Source: DATKYV01 sp035528275 (GTDB lineage Bacteria > Acidobacteriota > Terriglobia > UBA7540). Taken from it: 24,920 nucleotides of DNA. The stretch is taken from positions 1 to 24,920 of the forward strand of contig DATKYV010000232.1 of assembly GCA_035528275.1 (NCBI GenBank), read 5' to 3'. The translations under genes and the position numbers were made by a program. A model generated the notes under the pieces. It was not told the origin of the DNA and ran no database searches. It saw nothing but the letters and a program-made list of their open reading frames with translations. Numbering within the stretch: position 1 is the stretch's first letter; every line of letters starts with the position of its first letter. Below, piece after piece: positions 22,599-24,920 of this stretch.

Positions 22599-23426
22599 TC
22601 ATGACCGCCGCCCTTCGGTGATGGGACCGTACATCTCCGGGCGGCGCGCGCGGATGCGGTCGATTTCCCACTCGCCCGGCCGCCGCACCACGCGGTTCGT
22701 GTCCGCGGCGACCAGGTCTACTTCTCCATAGAGGATGGTCTCTTCCGTCTCGCCCGCCTCGGCCAGAACCTTTCCCATGAAATCGACGATGATCGAGTGC
22801 CCGGCGAAGCGGTAGCCGCGCTCTTCGCCCACTCGGTTCGCCGCCACCACGTGGAAGTGGTTCTCCGTAGCGCGGACGTGCGGCGTGTGCTCCCAGATGT
22901 CGGAGCCTACGGGCCAGTTGGTGGGGATGGCGAGGAGTTGCGCGCCCTTCAGTTTCAGCACGCGGCCCGCCTCCGGAAAACTGCAGTCAAAGCAAATGTT
23001 GACGCCGAACTTGCCGTGCGGCGTCTCGTAGACGGCCAAGGGCTTGTCACCCGGAGTGTTGAGCCAGTCGATTCCGAGTCCGGGCATGTGCAGCTTGCGG
23101 TAGCCGCCCACCAGACCCGCCGGCCCGACGACCGCCGCGGCGTTGAAGAGCCGGTCGCCATCGCGCTCGAGCAGGCCGACGATGGCCGTGCAGTCAAGTT
23201 TCTTGCTGGCCTCAGCGAGCTTTTCAGTGCATGGGCCGGGGATTGTCTCCGCCAGCGGCCACGCCTCTTCGACGCTGCTGAAGCAGTAGCCGGTCAGCGC
23301 GCACTCGGGGAAGACGATCAGCTTGGCTCCGGCCCGCGCCGCACTCTCGAGCTTTGCCAGAATGCGCTTGAGGTTTTGGTCCTTCTCGAAGATCTTCACA
23401 TCCATCTGCACTGCGGCGACTTTCAT
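22599..23426 (-). CDS. Carbon-nitrogen hydrolase (nitrilase superfamily)
   Basis: 275 residues from ATG 23426 on the minus strand, with AGGAG seven bases upstream. The Glu-Lys-Cys triad is clear: Glu41 in VFPECALTGY, Lys111 in GYRKLHMPG and Cys145 in VNICFDCSFPEAGR. Further family blocks are IPTNWP and VVAANRVGEERG...FAGHSIIVDFMGKVL. Members hydrolyse linear amides or carbamoyl groups; this size and motif set fit an amidase-type branch, but the substrate is unknown. An open frame continues upstream to 24152, but that part is antisense to the radical SAM gene and is not coding. Confidence 0.92.
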   Translation of the reverse strand: MKVAAVQMDVKIFEKDQNLKRILAKLESAARAGAKLIVFPECALTGYCFSSVEEAWPLAETIPGPCTEKLAEASKKLDCTAIVGLLERDGDRLFNAAAVVGPAGLVGGYRKLHMPGLGIDWLNTPGDKPLAVYETPHGKFGVNICFDCSFPEAGRVLKLKGAQLLAIPTNWPVGSDIWEHTPHVRATENHFHVVAANRVGEERGYRFAGHSIIVDFMGKVLAEAGETEETILYGEVDLVAADTNRVVRRPGEWEIDRIRARRPEMYGPITEGRRS

Positions 23427-23472
23427 AATCACTCCTAATGATGGAGAACACCCACGGACTACAGCGCGGGCT

Positions 23473-23481
23473 ATTGTATCA
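23473..23481 (-). promoter_or_regulatory. Extended -10 promoter of the nitrilase-family gene
   Basis: On the minus strand, TGATACAAT combines a TGn extension with a good -10 box. The transcript start would be near 23466, giving a leader of about 40 nt. A -35 match is poor, as is usual for extended -10 promoters. Confidence 0.45.
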
Positions 23482-23551
23482 GCGAGGACGCGTGGAGTGT
23501 TCCGTGATAGCTCGTACCCCCCGAAAATGGGCTCAGGCCCCCCCTGAAATA

Positions 23552-23566
23552 CCTCTTGACAAGAGG
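23552..23566. promoter_or_regulatory. Palindrome containing TTGACA upstream of the radical SAM gene
   Basis: CCTCTTGACAAGAGG is a perfect 6-bp inverted repeat around GAC. It embeds the exact consensus -35 hexamer TTGACA (23556-23561). A matching -10 at 16-18 bp is weak. It may be an operator or part of a promoter in the divergent gap 23427-23615. Confidence 0.35.
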
Positions 23567-23615
23567 CGAAGAAAAAGCGAAAGTACGAACAGTCTCCGCC
23601 AAGGAGTCTGGAATC

Positions 23616-24656
23616 ATGGCAGTCACGCCCCACCCCGCGCCCCGCGAAGCTTCCGGACTGGTCGGCATCGCCCGCCTGGCGGCCGAGAGCCCCGAGCTGC
23701 GCTCCCGCGCCGAAGTGAAGTACTTTGCGCTCCCCGCGCGCTCCGTGCTCAATCGCGAGTCGAGCGGCCGGATGCCTTTCGCCTGGACCATCAATCCCTA
23801 TCGCGGCTGCGAGTTCGGCTGCAAGTATTGCTACGCCCGCTACACCCACGAGTTTATGGAGATGTGGGACGGCGGCGACTTCGAGCGCAAGATTTACGCC
23901 AAGGTTTCGGCGCCCGAGCTGCTCCGCGCCGAGCTTCGCAAGGCCCGCGACCGCGGCTTGCCGATCGCCCTGGGCACCGCCACCGACCCCTATCAGCCGG
24001 CGGAAAAGCAATTCGAAATCACCCGGCGCATGCTGGAAGTCTTTGCGGATTTTGAAGGGCTGGATTTTTCCATCACCACCAAATCGGTGCTGATCCTTCG
24101 CGATCTGGACCTGCTGCGCGCCGTCGGCCGCCGGCATCGCTTCAGCGTCCACATGACGGTGACCACCACCGATGAACGATTGGCGCGCCGGCTCGAGCCC
24201 AAAGCGCCGCCCCCTGCCAAGCGCCTCGAGGCGATTGCCGCGCTCGCCCGCGCCAGCATCCAGGTGGGTGTGAATCTCATGCCCATCCTGCCGGGCATTA
24301 CCGACTCGCCGCCCTCGCTCGACGCCGTGGCGCGCTCCGCGGCGGAAGCGGGCGCGAGGTTCCTTTACGGCAATCTCCTCTTTCTCATGCCCTCGGCGAT
24401 GCGCCAGTTCATGCCGTTCCTCGAAAGGGAATTCCTGCGGCTGGTCAAACGCTACCGGCGGCTCTACGCCCGCTCGGCCTATCTGAACGGGGAATACAAA
24501 GAGCAGATCATGCGGTTCGTGGCTGACCTGCGCGTCCGCTACGGCCTGGATGGAAAGCGTCAGGAACTACCTCCAGGCGTGCGCTACGAGCAGTTTGCCT
24601 TGCCATTGACGAACGTAACGGTACAGACTTCAACGCCGAAGGCAGTATGCCTGTAA
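23616..24656 (+). CDS. Radical SAM protein, SPL-like (PA0069/Rv2578c type)
   Basis: 346 residues from ATG 23616, which has AAGGAG nine bases upstream. The radical SAM cluster motif is C65-x3-C69-x2-C72 in RGCEFGCKYCYARY, preceded by the family segment FAWTINPY. The following GTATDPYQPAEK and FSITTKSVLILRDLDLL are typical of this SPL-related family, which shares the fold of spore photoproduct lyase but occurs widely in non-spore-formers. Substrate and reaction are unknown. The gene is divergent from the nitrilase gene with a 189-bp gap. Confidence 0.9.
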   Translation: MAVTPHPAPREASGLVGIARLAAESPELRSRAEVKYFALPARSVLNRESSGRMPFAWTINPYRGCEFGCKYCYARYTHEFMEMWDGGDFERKIYAKVSAPELLRAELRKARDRGLPIALGTATDPYQPAEKQFEITRRMLEVFADFEGLDFSITTKSVLILRDLDLLRAVGRRHRFSVHMTVTTTDERLARRLEPKAPPPAKRLEAIAALARASIQVGVNLMPILPGITDSPPSLDAVARSAAEAGARFLYGNLLFLMPSAMRQFMPFLEREFLRLVKRYRRLYARSAYLNGEYKEQIMRFVADLRVRYGLDGKRQELPPGVRYEQFALPLTNVTVQTSTPKAVCL

Positions 24657-24920
24657 CCTGTCACCTGGAACCTGCTGTGTTGCCGCCCACCATTCCCAAC
24701 TGGCGTTGCCGTTTGTGACGGCGGGCATTCGCGCGCCCGGCGCCTGTAGCAGCGGTCCCGACTTGTCGGGACAGGTTGTCCTCACCGCCGCCTCCCCGCC
24801 GGGCCGTCTCTACGTTCGATTTCCCCGCCGTCGTATACCCTTTGATTTATAATCCCCCCTGGACCCTCTGAGCCACCCTCGCCAAAAGAAGGGCGGCCGC
24901 GATTGAATCGCACACATCCC
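24657..24920. other. Window end: repeats and a possible -10, no gene seen
   Basis: 264 bp. It contains the hairpin GTCCCGAC-TT-GTCGGGAC (24755-24772), which overlaps the dispersed TCGGGACAGGT repeat, and a perfect TATAAT at 24848-24853 that could be the -10 of a gene beyond the window. No good -35 is visible 16-18 bp upstream, and no start codon with a ribosome site is convincing before the end. Confidence 0.5.
24755..24776. repeat. Third copy of the TCGGGAC hairpin repeat family
   Basis: A perfect 8-bp stem with a two-base loop (24755-24772) continues into TCGGGACAGGT (24766-24776). It shares this core with copies at 11338-11348 and 12500-12510, indicating a dispersed intergenic repeat. Confidence 0.7.

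Noticed and set aside
22599..24152. Long minus-strand open frame suggesting a 517-residue fusion protein
   Set aside because: Only the part from ATG 23426 matches the nitrilase superfamily and has a ribosome site. The upstream ~240 codons are antisense to the radical SAM gene and show no family features.

Overview
The window (24,920 bp, GC-rich, about 60 % by eye) looks like the chromosome of a Gram-negative-type, free-living bacterium. An Acidobacteriota-like lineage is my best guess. The reasons are the sigma / zinc-finger anti-sigma / TPR-CHAT gene set, several two-domain PilZ proteins, a delta-60 repeat protein, a type IV pilin and a Tat-dependent molybdoenzyme cluster. No marker gene here settles the taxonomy.

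Layout. 1-4124: housekeeping genes on the + strand: the 3' part of metG, tatD, a long-chain polyprenyl diphosphate synthase, a CYTH-domain protein and tatA. 4324-4801: tRNA-Asn(GUU) with its own promoter, followed directly by a small GIY-YIG nuclease gene and a second, incomplete copy of the tRNA 3' half. The whole looks like a minimal tRNA-targeting nuclease cassette. 4891-9660: an operon for a sigma-70-type factor (now broken by two in-frame TAA codons), a membrane zinc-finger anti-sigma factor and a 983-residue TPR-CHAT protein with an intact His/Cys dyad. 9773-11149: a secreted delta-60 repeat protein with two compensating frame breaks. 11150-15140: nested palindromic repeats, two very small genes, three PilZ-domain genes (five PilZ domains) and a type IV pilin, probably a c-di-GMP / surface-motility neighbourhood. 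15334-16461: a YdjM-like membrane protein.

17035-21243 is a wreck of a respiratory nitrate reductase cluster. A narG fragment is fused in frame to the 3' half of narH. The 5' part of narJ is fused in frame to the 3' part of narK, which carries a TGA where a Trp is expected. An intact five-haem cytochrome c (ActA-like) follows, then only the first ~120 codons of an ActB-like, Tat-exported molybdopterin-family subunit. narI is missing. The pieces keep operon order, so serial internal deletions are the simplest explanation, with misassembly as the alternative.

21393-24656: an intact BASS-family transporter (+), a nitrilase-superfamily amidohydrolase (-) and a radical SAM protein of the SPL-like (PA0069/Rv2578c) type (+). 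The last 264 bp hold short repeats and no recognisable gene.

Five of about 23 protein genes are broken or truncated, which is high for a bacterial chromosome. The two most interesting loci are the tRNA-Asn / GIY-YIG cassette and the chimeric nar remnants.
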